DNA of 64,000 nucleotides, taken from NCBI RefSeq assembly GCF_963678635.1, contig NC_087067.1, positions 23,937,547 to 24,001,546 on the forward strand, read 5' to 3'. The stretch comes from Symsagittifera roscoffensis (Eukaryota > Xenacoelomorpha > Acoela > Convolutidae). Both the position numbers and the translations under genes were made by a program. The notes beneath the pieces were generated by a model that had not been told where the DNA came from, did no database searches, and worked only from the letters and a program-made list of their open reading frames with translations. Each line of letters starts with the position of its first letter. The first letter of the stretch is position 1. This document shows, piece by piece, positions 36,926-48,768 of the stretch.

Positions 36926-37549
36926 ATTGTTTGGAATCTTTTTATTTTCAAAGACTTTCAGTAACCTAGGTGGAGTATCTTGCGTGGGAGTTTTTTTTTC
37001 GAAACACAAACTAAAAAGGAGTCATGACCTGATGTTTTTCAAAATCTTCTCTAAAATTTTTGAAAATGCGCAAGTAGTTGGAATTGTTCAGTACTCTTAA
37101 GGGTCTCTTTCTGTTGGGTCATTTTGTTCTATGAATGGTTATAATTTTGTTTTCATTAGTTCGAAGGTGAAAAGTTTCTCGTCTATATAGGCTTTAATTA
37201 CAAAACTTAGGTGTAGCAAAATTAAACATTGGCCATCAATGGATGCCTCTGGTACAGTAAACGTTTCTGTGGGTTTTCTGATACTTAGTCCTCAGAGAAC
37301 ATCGTAGCATTGCTTGACTAGTATAAGCTGAAAAAGGAAGCGTAGTGAATCAGGCATATTTGAATTGTAGAAATGTGGTTTATTAAAGCTGAAAAGATCA
37401 CATGAAGTTGAAACCACATAGTTGAAGTTATTAGCACTTTTACTGTCATGTGTAATCATTACTTTAAAGTGCCATTTTTCTTCTTTTTTCTTTCTTTGTT
37501 TGTTTCATAGTCACAGTTCATAAGATAAACAATATGAGTTTTTGCCGAT

Positions 37550-37760
37550 TCACTGACAAGCGTCTCATCGTTTGGACAACAAACAATTATCTAGATGGAG
37601 TTAGAAAAAATTCCAAATTTTTTATCCCTGCTTTGTTCAAATAGTTGTTGTTATACCTACCCAAAAAAAATGTTTCATTGGATTTGAAAATGCATTATCA
37701 ATTTTGAGAGTTAGTTGCTCCACAAAGTCTCTGAATAGTCTTCATGGGATTTTAAAATAA
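37550..37760 (-). repeat. Inverted-repeat arm 2 (partner 35620-35790)
   Basis: The reverse complement contains the same ordered blocks as arm 1 (CTCTCAA, AATGCATTTTCAAAT, TCTAACTCCATCT, CAAACGATGAGACGC). The 1.8-kb spacer includes the minus-strand RT fragment at 36640-36925. Confidence 0.6.
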
Positions 37761-39499
37761 TTTTATCAATATTTTTTCGTCTCTCAAGTTGGGTGCTAGT
37801 TTTACCGCAATAAATAACCGGAATTTTTGACAATTATTTAAAGCCAGATTTCTGAAAGCCCTGGAAATGTATTTTTACCGAATCATACATACTCTCTAGT
37901 TTTGCAAGCGTTTTTTGATATGTTTTCAAAGTTTTTATGAAAAAATGTCATATTTGTTTTGCACTTTTTGAACAAATTTTGAGGATCGATTTAAGTATTT
38001 CAACGGAACCTGGGTTAGTTTTTACGTTGCCGTTTTGCGTTAGCAAAAAACCAAACATGTAAATATGATATAGTGGAATTGATCTCTTTCAAATTTTGAT
38101 TCAGGGAGGTGTTTTTTTGCCCCTGATGCTATTTTCAATTTTTCTAATTATTTTTCTTAAAATCAAAAAATTAGACAAGCAGCAAAAAGTAACACAAACT
38201 GCACAGAAAAATTAACAGACCCCCTTAAATATATATTTGATATTGTTAAATCTTACATCAAGAAAGAAACAAAATTTACGTTTTCTGTAACGTCTTGCAC
38301 TATTTTGATAAAATTTAAGCAAACCGGCATTTTATTTTTTGTTTTGATTTCAAATTTGATGGCTGATAAATTGGTTTTGTTCTGGGTCTTCTTGCTGATA
38401 TGTCTATCAGAAGAATGCAGTCTATCTGTAGTTAGAGCATCTTTATTCTGTTAAACAACTTTTCAATATCTTAAATGTCTCCTTTAATTTCACCTAAGTC
38501 CTTACAATCTTTCAATATTTTTGATTTTTGCTCGCCATTAGATTTATTGAGACCATAAACTCAGTTTTTTTTCAAAATCTTTGTTGTTAATTCTTTATTT
38601 TTCTTAGTTTCCTAGTTTCAATCATTTATTTAATTTTGTCTTCCAATTTCTTAGTTTTGTTTCGAAAATTTGTATCGGGAAACTTCGAATTGCCAGTTTT
38701 TTTAAGAGTACCAAGTGTACATCGTCAGAGGTTACATCTTCTTTTTTCAAAACACTGAGCGCGTTCTGGCAAAAACGTCAGGCTTGAATCATTAGTTTTT
38801 TTTCAGCACAGTAAAAAATGAACTTTTGTCAAGAAGACAGCCAGCAATCCAGCTTATTTGAGATTATGTTTCGTTATTTAATGGTTATATCTTTTTGAGT
38901 TTGCTTTACCTTTATGCATATGTTTTTTTTGCGGCCTCTATTTCAGATAAAATTCCGCCCTATGTTTCTTCGTTTTTCAGTAGCAAAAGAAAAACGTCGA
39001 TATGAGTCAAAAAAATTTGTTTCCTTAAATCTGTCTCCAATCAATGCTTCGGATTTTTAACAACATTTTGAGTACCGGTCCCGGCAATTTAAAAAAGTCC
39101 AACTCCCCAACAATCTTTTTTATCACTAAAAAATTTATCACTAGACATTTTTTGTCAATTTTTTATGGTTTTTGGCTGTTGTTTTTAAGTTCCTAAAAAG
39201 ACTCAAGTCAAGCTAACTTATAAATAAACTTTTGCGCTTTGCCTCTTATAAACATTCCGTGGTGTTTTGATTTCTTGTTAGATTTAGTACTTGTCGTTTC
39301 CGATAGCTTTCCAATGCTTTTCCGATCTCAATTTGAGAGTTTTGATTGCCTAACTGTGGACCATTTCAACTGGTGAATTGTTCTAGTCCTCTGATGCTCT
39401 GATCATGGAAAAAACCTTCTGGATATGCAAGTTTGCTTTCATTGGTTCTTTGTAGGTTCACAAGTTTTTTTTCAACTGTAGCCTCTTTTTTGGCCTCTG

Positions 39500-42400
39500 G
39501 ATATCAGTTTTTTCTTGGATGACCATTATGTCATTCTATAGGCAGTGTGTTGTACATTTCAGATGCACGAACTTTATCCAATTTTGCTTTATATGTTAAC
39601 ATTTTTGCTTAATATCATCGCTTCTGGTAGTGAATTTCAATCGTAAATAGATGTTATAGTCTTTTTATACCGGTTCCTCGCGTGTCTTTTTCATTGATTG
39701 AGAAAAATTTTTCAGATGTTACTACCTCCCAAATTCTGCTTAAGGTTTTGTAAACGTCAATCATTCTCCCTCGCTTGACCTTTAGTATAAACATTATTTG
39801 TCCTAGGATCGATCTTTTGGCACTAGCTTATGACAGACGCTCAATCCGAGTAACTTTCGTTTACTACGAAGCGTTGCTTCCTTCCAGTCAGGAAGTCGTT
39901 GATCCACAATTTAAAAAAATTCTCCCATCGAGAGTTTTAACCTTATGTTCAGCAATCTGGGAACCCTATCAATTTTTTTTGGATATCATTAAAAACTACA
40001 TTTACTTCATTACCATTGTGCAGTTCTGATGTCCAGTCGTAAAGTGGTCTCAATAACTGAAGGATCGTTGAACGACCTGGTATGAATCCTTAATGCTCTT
40101 CTGAAATAACATTTTACGTTTTCTCATTTATTCAAGTAGCCGTCTCTTTTTTACTTGCTCCAAAATGTTGCAGCAGATTGATGTGAGGCTTACCGGTCTG
40201 TAATTGTTTGGCATCTTTTTTGGGAATCACGGTTATATTTGGGCTTCTTCAGTCCTCTGGAGTGTTACCAGCGTCCCAGGAGTTTTGCATTAGATTGCAT
40301 AGTTCTTCTGCTGTTTCGTTTCAAGTCTTGTGCAGTATCTGCGGGTGAAAACTATCTGGCTTCACTGATTTTACGGTTTCTAATTTTGCAATTTATTTCA
40401 GATCATTTCGTTTGTGATAGATATTTCATCAGAATTTTGTTCTTGATTATCCGTTATATCTCACATTCCTTGTGTTTCTATGCTATATACAAAATTCAAA
40501 ACATTTGAAATTTGCTACTGGTTGTGACCAAAGTTGGTGACAGGTATTGCCTCTGTTGATTTAAGCTTCTTATAGACGTGGTTCCAGAAATTTTTGGATT
40601 GGCGTTTGATACATTTTAATCTATCATCATCATGTTGTCTTGAGCATTCTCTTTTAACTTTCCTAACTTTGTTTTTTTCCGAATTTTGGTTTACTTTTCA
40701 TAGTTTTTTTTATATCGAAGCTAGCCTGAAATTTTTGCAAGTTTTCTGTTTCTTTTTTGCAAATTACATCTTTGATTTCAGTACTCATTGGCAATTTGTT
40801 TTGCTTTATACGAATTTTGATCTTGGAAAATGGTTTTGTTGTTGTCGTGTCAAGTGTACACTTGAACTTGCTTCAGTTCTGCGGTAACTTGGACGGTTGT
40901 TCATAATACTTTATTCCTTATGTCCGACCAAAAATCTTGGTAGCTCCTTTTGTTGTATTTGAGGCGTTCTTCACTTCGACATGTTATCCAAAGATTGTAC
41001 TTCGCTTGTATAGGAGTATGATCACCTTTCCCCAGCGGAGAAATATAATCATTACCTTTTTTTTTTAAGTCTTGTTGGATAGTAAAAGATCTAGATATGA
41101 TTCTCATTACTTTTTGTCACTTTGCGTCCGGTTATCTATATGTTGGCCAGGGTGTGAGTCCTTGACCTCTTCGTTGAGTTGTTGTTTTTCACTTGCTTCA
41201 TCATGATCCGAGCCAACTTGATTCCAATCTCTGTGTTGGAAACTCACGTCCCCCTCTACATTGTATTTAGATCTATTTGATCATTTGATTCTGAAAAATT
41301 TTGTTGAGTTGGAAGTTGTTTTAGGAATTGATTATGGGCTGCGATATATCGAGGCTATGAAAACGTGTCCTTCTATTACCGATTAAAAATAGAGTACTTG
41401 CAATTCCTTAAATCTAAAGTCAATTTGTACCTTTTTGTAATCTATATCTTTACTCATATACAACAACATGCCCCTAATCTTCTCGGTTGGGTTCTATTTT
41501 TTTGAATTTTTTTTGTAGCATTCCAATTTGTGGCGGGTTGGACTCCATGTGGTTTCAGAGTTCCTTGGCATCACTAAAGTCAGAGCAAAAATGTGTGGTG
41601 AAATTTTTGCCTGCTCTAATCTGGTTTCTTATTTCAATGAATTTTTTGGAAGTCAAATGTTTTATTTTACCGGACCAGAGCTAGAATTGATACCAGTTTC
41701 CCGTGTTTTATTTCATGGAATTTTCTTGTTTTTTTTTCTTCACTCTGACTGTTTTGTTCTTTCTGAGAATGTGTATTTAATTTCCGGTTTCCTCTGCTGT
41801 TAATTTTTTCGTTTTTTGCACTAAAAATCGAAGACTTTCCCTTTCATTCCAGCTCCTATCGGAAGTGATTCGAATTTGCCTTAGTTCTTTTTGACATAGT
41901 TGAGTTTTTTCTGAGTTTTCCTCATGAATTCAGTGTTTGCTGAACCTGGTGTAATTTTCAATAGGCGGCGTCGCATCTTGTATTCTCCAGGTATCTTGTC
42001 AATTCTAGTATGCCTTATAACTTTTGTTGGGTCAAAGTTAATGCTTAACCAAAGCTCGCGCATGAACAACAGATCTTCATTCAGCCACTTTATCAGTTCC
42101 TTTGATTAATTTTTAGTGGATTTGTATGTAAACAGACTCCACTTCCTTCTCAATTTTTCTTTATTCCCATTTTTGTTCGGTTCCGTCTTCCTGAAAAATG
42201 ACTTTCACAGGTTTTGTAACAATTGGTCAGTTTCCGAACTTTTTACCGATTGTGCGCGATCCAATCAAAAGTTATACTTGACTTTAGTTCAAATTTTAAA
42301 AAAGTTGAAGCCCTTTTTAAGATTTTTACGGAACAACAGTTTTGTTCAAATCAGTCTCCATTTTGGATACATTGTCTGGTTGTGTTGATGCAGTTAAACC

Positions 42401-43500
42401 TTTCGATAAGCTTTTGAATTCAACAGTACACTTATCGCAACACCAGGTTCACTTTCAAACTATTTATTTAACAATTTTTAGTGCAGCTATCGCATTCTGT
42501 TACTTGGTCCATTGGATCACTGAAAAATTTCTTGCTAGTAACACACGTTCATGACTCTTCTGTGCGTCTAGGGATTTTAGCAGACCGGTTTTTTAGCAGA
42601 CCATTCTTTCAGCAGGCTCAGCACAGTTATGAAGTCAGATATCTAACTTTAAACGAGGCATTGGCGATTACCGACCGCTTGCTCCGCTGCGCTTCAATTC
42701 AACGCGAGTGTTATTGTGCGCATAAATTTTTATTTTGGAGCTAGTTTAGACTGTAGTGTTTTTGAATTTTGAAGTTGATAGTTTTGTAGACAAATCATGA
42801 GATATTGTTCCCAAATGCCAAACCTTTGCCTCAGACTGAGCCTCTTTTTGAGCCGGTCAATCAATCAATCATCACTTTTCGTACGTTGGTCTACTAAAAG
42901 ACTCATTTTACCTTTTTTTATGCTATTTATTGGTCTGTTAATTGATCGGTTCCCCTCTTGTGCCTGCAATTTAAGTGTAACTTTTTCAGCGTGGTTACCA
43001 GTTTTTGTCGAATTTGTCTAGGCCGCTACAGAAGAATAACGTTCCATAATGCTACCAGAAAAAAATTTTAAGGTATTTTTGTAACCGTATGCTGTTTTGT
43101 TCTTGTTAGGCTTCTTGTTTTTTTATTCTTCTTCGAGTGCTTGTTTCTTTGATTTTCTCCTGCTGTTTCCTCCCGCTATTTCTGGGCTAGAGAATCTACA
43201 TTAAATTGATTTAAGAATTTCTTCTCCAATAGTGTGGCTGGATGAAGCCTTGTAAAAATTCGTCGATAACACCACTTGCCTTGTCGCTGCTTGACATAAT
43301 TTTTTTGCCGGACTGGACAACAATTGTATCCCTTGATCGGTGATATTCGATTTTATTGGTTGTTCCGTCTCGTTGACATTGTTTTGCTTTGATTCTCCAC
43401 CTAAACTTAGAAAAATTCGTATTAGATTTTTACTAGAGCCTGCTTGTCCAAGACTTGACTCGTGATTGTATTGTTCAGTACGTCGTGCCACACATTGAAG
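39500..43500 (-). pseudogene. Decayed CR1-like non-LTR retrotransposon
   Basis: Minus-strand fragments follow one element's order. There is an ORF1p-like frame at 42069-41881 (WLNEDLLFMREL...HTRIDKIPGEYKMRRR). A linker before RT follows near 40650-40560 (KVKRECSRQHDD, QSKNFWNHVYKKL). The RT is at 40250-39800 (PEDW..PNITVIPKKD, GFIPGRSTILQLLRPLYDWT, then WINDFLTGRKQRF). The C-terminus is at 39780-39530 (RGRMIDVYKTL, SEKFFSINEKDTRG, ASEMYNTLPIE). The endonuclease is too damaged for me to align. Many stops and frameshifts show old age. Confidence 0.72.
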
Positions 43501-43801
43501 TCTAATTTTTTTGAGTTTTGCACTTTATAAGAGGCAGTCAAGGTTCAGGACGTCAATTGAATTTGAGTTAAGCTCAATTCTTTCGATCTGAAGAAGAAGC
43601 GTGAATAAGGTTCCTTCACGTTGATTGGGGTTGATTCTATTGCAGCTTTGAGAGAATTGGTTCGAATGAGGTAAACAATTAGCAAATCCTCAACCATAAA
43701 GCTGGATGGGTGGGAATTGCTAACACTGTTCGACAGATGAAGTCCTCTAGCTCGATTAATCTGAAATCACACGGTATTTTGTCAACCTTTCGGATAACAG
43801 C

Positions 43802-43827
43802 CGAATGTTACATCTATGTAACATTCG
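43802..43827. repeat. Perfect 12-base inverted repeat, 2-base loop
   Basis: CGAATGTTACAT, CT, ATGTAACATTCG. It is conserved at 48987-49012 in copy 2, in the leader of element A about 1.1 kb before its first ORF. Confidence 0.9.
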
Positions 43828-44333
43828 CCCGGAAGTACATATCGACGGAAAATAAAGCTAGGTTCTAAAACGACTGGCTAGACTCTAAACACAGCTCTAC
43901 ATGCTTTTCACCGTCTCTGCCAAAGCCAGTTCTTTTGGTGGTCTTTCTAACATCGGGTCGACAAAAACGTTACTGTTTCCGGCTTCGATCAGAACGCTCT
44001 AATTATCTTAATTACATGCTAAAATAGTGAGCTCATGGCTGGGTCTCAGTATCCCCAGACCACGAGGTCACTCCTAAAAGTAGGGCTGCTACTTATCTAT
44101 CATATCACCATGTTTTTGTTCAGTCATCATCTCCATCGAAGATGGATCAACCCGTTCCCTCAACTCCTAGCTTCTCATAATCTGAAAGCGAATTAGGAAA
44201 TTCACAAGACAGAGAAATACATTTTTCTCCCGAAACCCCTCCGGATTCTGGAATCCGGACGAATAACGCTCTTATTTCTTCTCGGAAAGCTGGACACGTC
44301 GTCCCAATACCCTACCTGGTTCTCGGTATGCGT

Positions 44334-44367
44334 GTTGTAACGATTGTAGCGGCACAATCGTTACAAC
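44334..44367. repeat. Perfect 14-base inverted repeat, 6-base loop
   Basis: GTTGTAACGATTGT, loop AGCGGC, ACAATCGTTACAAC. It is identical at 49538-49571 in copy 2. It lies about 540 bases upstream of the PHD ORF. A minus-strand frame crosses it, but that frame has no recognisable domain. Confidence 0.92.
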
Positions 44368-44909
44368 TCGGAGTGGTCTGAAAGTTGTCTTCTATTTCAA
44401 TCTCGATCTGTCTCTCACAATTGTCGTTCACCGTTTTTCTCATCAAATTCTGTTGTTCTGTCTCTTTTTGCAGTTTTCTGTTGTCGCGAAATTTCGACGT
44501 TGTCACGTGTCTTTATTTTCAAACGAATTTTCACGTGTCTTTCCTTTCAAACGGATGGTAGCTTGATGTTAAGTCCGTCCATTTTAAGGGGTAAGGAAGA
44601 TATCTCACGGAACTGGGGGTTTAAGGTGTCTTTACCGACTAGGTTAGGTGATAAAACAATTCAGAACTGTAATAACTCCGAAGTAAACCGCAAAATTTCT
44701 ATTCATAATCATGTGCTGTTTAATTTGATAAATAGATTTGTACACCCCCATACACTTATTCACTTAACCTCAACCTAAATTTAACCCATCAAATGTTCTG
44801 CCTTGATCGTATTCATTTCTCGTTCTACGGTAATGATTTCTTTACAAATTTTCTTGCCAATTTAATCTATAATTTCTCTCGCTAACTTGACACCGCCGTC
44901 CTTCCTAAA

Positions 44910-45305
44910 ATGGCTACTCAAACACACTACCTTATTTTTAAAAACAATTTAGGAGGCGGAGGTGTTTGGTGCTTCACATGCCCAGGCTACATGCATGTAA
45001 AATGCAGCGGTCTAGCCCGCAGCAGTGATCACTATGACGATTTCAGTTGTCATCGCTGCACCTCCCAATTTAATTCAGCTAACGACAAGCATGAAGGCAA
45101 TCCCCCAACCCTGGCTACAACCACGCTCCCCCAAATGCACCCTCAGCCTTCCACTACCCCACACTCACAAAACTCAGGAGAGTCTTCCACTATAGAACCT
45201 AGATCCATGGTCAAACCCCTGTCCAGAAATCATAGAAACCACAAGGAAAATATACACCGAAGTAGTCCACTGGAAACCGGTTTTTATGATCTTGTCAAAA
45301 ACTAA
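44910..45305 (+). CDS. Element A ORF1: PHD-like zinc finger protein, copy 1
   Basis: 131 codons from ATG 44910. Residues about 20-51 read WCFTCPGYMHVKCSGL...FSCHRC. This is the C..C...H..C....C..C half of a PHD-type finger, as found at the N-terminus of several RT-bearing elements in aquatic invertebrates. The rest is Ser/Thr/Pro/Asn-rich linker. The stop at 45303-45305 overlaps the next frame, which has an ATG at 45286, by 20 bases. Either two ORFs are translated separately or an old frameshift broke a single one. Copy 2 (50114) has the same layout. Confidence 0.75.
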   Translation: MATQTHYLIFKNNLGGGGVWCFTCPGYMHVKCSGLARSSDHYDDFSCHRCTSQFNSANDKHEGNPPTLATTTLPQMHPQPSTTPHSQNSGESSTIEPRSMVKPLSRNHRNHKENIHRSSPLETGFYDLVKN

Positions 45306-47925
45306 AGTTGGTTATAATTTCATTGAAATCCTCAAAAGAACTTTGAACAGCTTAAAAGAAAACAACGAAAATATCTTTGCAATGCACGCAGCAATAATTT
45401 TTCCACACTTACTACTGTGCAAAACAAAGTCCGAAAATGATGGATCTTTATCCAAAACAATAGCAAGGCGACTTAAGCAATGGCAAGACGGAGACCTGGA
45501 TGGACTACATAACGAAGGGAAGGCGCTGCAAATGCGCTTGTTGAAAGGAAATAGAAGAAAAACTGAAACTGAAGCACAACAGTTCAACAAACTAATGAAT
45601 ACTGGAAAAATAACAAGCGCAATTGCAAAACTAACAGACACATCCAAAAGCGTTCTTTTGCTCGACGAGATTGTCAAAGGTAAGACAGTAGAACAGACTC
45701 TCATAGAGAAGCACCCAACAACTAAACCAATTTATGAGACCTATATTACACCAGTCTCAAACGAAACAGTTCCTTTCCATCGATCGATATTTGATCAGAT
45801 AAACGGTCAACATATCAAAAAGGCAGCCATGAGAACGCACGGATCGCATGGATCATCTGGCCTCGATGCAAATGATTGGAGACGTATTTTAACACACTTC
45901 GGGCAGCAGTCAGTTGAGATTTCAGAAACAATTGCCAAAATTGCCAAAAAATTGGCCACCGAAGAACTAAATCCAGAACTAATGGAACCATATAACGCAT
46001 GTAGATTACTACCCTTAGATAAGAATCCAGGAGTATGACCCATAGGCATAGGAAAATTTATGCGTAGGATAATAGGGCGAACAAAAACCAAATGCCTAAA
46101 AAACGAACTCATGTCGCTCGGTTCGAACTACCAACTCTGTCTAGGACAAAAATGTGGCATCGAATATGCGTTCCACACGCTAAGAGATCAATACAGCAAA
46201 ATTTCCGCCGATGCTGTTTTACTGATAGATGCCGAAAACGCTTTCAACTCGCTGAATCGAAAAGTGGCATTAAAAAACTTCAAAAATACCTGCCCTTCTC
46301 TTTTAACAGTGATTAAGAACTCCTACTCCAATCCATCTAAACTCTTCGTTAACAAAAAAACCATCTACTCTCAAGAAGGGACAACCCAGGGGGATCCGCT
46401 AGCATTGGACATGTACGGTCTAGCCATAATACCCCTCATAAAACTTTTATCAGTTGACGATGTAACCCAAAAACGGTACGCAGACGACGGAAATGCAGTC
46501 GGTAAATTCAGCAATCTACGAATCGTCCTCGATAAAACTGTATCACTGTTTAAATTTTTCGGCTACCACGTGAAAACATCCAAATGCCAACTCATTGTCA
46601 AGGATGAAAAACTCGGTGAAGCTCAGAAAATCTTCGCAAATACAGCAATCACTATAAAGGCAGGAGCCCGAGTGCTTGGTTCAGTTATAGGAACAGAATC
46701 TGAATGTAAAAAGTTCCTGGAATTTCAACAGAATGAGCAAATCAAAATTTTGAAAAAACTAACGAAAATCGCTAAAACCTCCCCTCAAAACGTTTATGCC
46801 TGCTATACTAAAGGATTTCAAGAAAAGCTTTCATTTCTTGCCAGGACAACGCCTAACACTATGGAAAACTTAGAATTATGTGAATGTATTATTAAAGATC
46901 AATTATTACCTAACCTAGTCGGTAAAGACACTTTAAACCCCCAATTCCGTGAGATATCTTCCTTACCCCTTAAAATGGGCGGACTTAACATCAAGCTGCC
47001 ATCCGACCATGAAAACTACCTAGAATGGTCTAAGGAAACATCACTAGTACTGGAATCTCAAGATCCTATTACAGCAGTAACACAGCAAGAAAAAATATGT
47101 ACGAAAATCAAAAAATTGAAAACTGATAGAACAAATTGAAAAAAAAAAACAAACCTCATTAACTCCTTAAATGAAACAGATAAATACGCAATCGACCTGG
47201 CCTCTGAAAAGGGATCCTCTAATTGGCTCAATGCTCTACCACTGAGCAGATACAACTTGAACCTGAATAAATCAGAGTTCAGAGATGGTATATACTTAAG
47301 ATACGGATGGGAACCGACCAAAACCCCACTCACATGTGCATGTGGTGCTAATTTTAATTTGACACATGCGTTTCTCTGTGCAAAGGGTGGTTACACACAC
47401 ATAAAACACAATGAAATTAGAGACACATTCGCCAACCTCATGAACGAGGTTTGCCATGACGGCGAGATTGAGCCGAAATTTCAGCCGTTGCAAGGCGAAA
47501 GCTTTGTCAAAAATTCAACTACAACTGAAGATGAGGCACGTCTTGACTTTAAGGCGAACGGACTCTGGGGTTCACGATTCAGCCGCGCTTTCTTTGATGT
47601 GAAAATTTTCAAGCCTCATGCCAAAACATCGCGAAAACTGCATGAAGATGCAAACTAATACCACGAAACGCTGAAGAACTCCAAATATCAGCAAAGAATT
47701 TTAAACGTAGAGCAGAGTAGCTTCTGCCCGCTAATTTTCGGATGCACCGGTGGCGCTGCTCCAACAGCCACGCGGACGATGGAGCGATTTGCCGAAAAAC
47801 TAAGTGAAAAAAGACAAGAAAGCTATCCAGAATCTATAAACTACATTAGAACTAAAGTAAGCTTCGAGCTCCTGAGGAGCTCTATACTTTGTATAAGGGG
47901 GTGCAGATCGCTACGCAAAGTTTAA
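45286..47925 (+). pseudogene. Element A ORF2: RT with C-terminal restriction-like nuclease, copy 1
   Basis: One frame interrupted by TGA 46036-46038, TGA 47137-47139 and TAA 47656-47658. Its order is: helical linker; pre-RT block LDKNPGV(stop)PIGIGKFMRRI; RT motif A LLIDAENAFNSL (Asp codon 46228-46230); motif B EGTTQGDPLA; motif C RYADDGN; thumb-like LPLKMGGLNI; a CACG...HAFLC zinc knuckle followed by KHNEIRD; and a PD-(D/E)XK-like nuclease segment EARLDF...RAFFDVKIF. The last block ends CIRGCRS before TAA 47925. Without the stops it would be about 880 codons. The zinc knuckle followed by the nuclease is the RLE arrangement of early-branching non-LTR elements. The first stop sits where Arg is expected, a likely CGA to TGA change. 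Confidence 0.8.
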
Positions 47926-48329
47926 TTTATCGACAACTCCATAAGCGGTATTGTAGAGGAAGGACGGCTAAGATAAATTAACATTACGACGATGCACTTA
48001 ATGCTGATTTATGACTTCATTGCTGATAAATATGCATTTTTATAACGCTGGTATGGCCCTATCCAGCTTGTGCACTTACCGTAACTAAACGGAAGGGCCC
48101 CTTTTATAATTTAGTTTTTTTTCAAACTAATTTTTCAAAACCAACATGTCAGTCCAAATTAACCATTCCGCGTTCATCAAAATGAACCCTTAACACCGTT
48201 AATGTGCTAAAACCGCCAGTTTTCCTGCTCAGCTGTCACAGTAAAAATTAGAGTTCGAACTTGCATTTTCATACTTTCTGGTCGAATGTCACAGTTCAGG
48301 ATTTACAGCTAGCCCTCATAAAGATAGCC

Positions 48330-48768
48330 TAATTGTTGTGATAAACTTATTAAATAGATTTGTTATGTTTGATGTTTGTGCATGTATGTGGAGCGCCCTC
48401 TGAGGGATTTTAGAGACAGGTCAAGTGGCTTTCTGTGGGGAGGTGGGAAACTGGAACTGGCTTGAGGAGTCTGGTGGTGCGCCGCTGGACCTACTGAGCT
48501 CGGGTGAGATTGTTCCTCGTTTTTGATTTTTGTAATTCGATTTTAAATTTTAAATTAATTTAGTTGTTTTTTTTTATTTGCTGATTTGTAAAATTCCCAC
48601 TAACCGCTTATCATGGGTTAGTTCAGTCCCCTAAAGTCCAGTCAAAATCCTTTTTTTTACCTTTATGCTGCGTCAAGATGAAGAAAAACAACAAAGAGTG
48701 TACAAGCAAAGATTGCTTAAAACCTTCAGGACTGATAAATTGGATTAGATGTGATTGTTGTTCTAGTT
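48330..48768 (+). mobile_element. Truncated 5' end of element B (copy 1)
   Basis: Nearly identical to the start of element B in front of and into 53897. It includes CAAGTGGCTTTCTG, the CCGCTTATCATG leader, the ATG at 48679 and codons through CDCCSS. It is then cut off in the middle of the PHD finger by the start of tandem copy 2. Confidence 0.9.

Larger units (their letters stand above)
43583..48768 (+). repeat. Tandem unit, copy 1 (element A plus 5' end of element B)
   Basis: About 5.19 kb, repeated immediately at 48769-53987 with only scattered differences. It contains a leader with two hairpins, the whole of element A (44910-47925 coding) and the first 440 or so bases of element B, which stop inside B's PHD-finger codons. 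The junction with copy 2 is TTCTAGTT/CGATCTG. Two bases (TT) are shared by both joined ends. Confidence 0.95.

Noticed and set aside
44312-44506. Minus-strand 64-codon frame, conserved at 49516-49710
   Set aside because: It is conserved only because the whole unit is duplicated. It crosses the 14-base hairpin and has no recognisable domain.
46036-47139. TGA codons in element A as selenocysteine or recoded sense codons
   Set aside because: One sits at an expected Arg and a third stop is TAA. No other coding sequence in the window uses internal TGA. Decay is simpler.
47865-47885. GAGCTCCT-G-AGGAGCTC palindrome as a terminator or regulatory hairpin
   Set aside because: It lies inside the conserved coding frame of element A (ELLRSS), so the symmetry is probably codon-driven.
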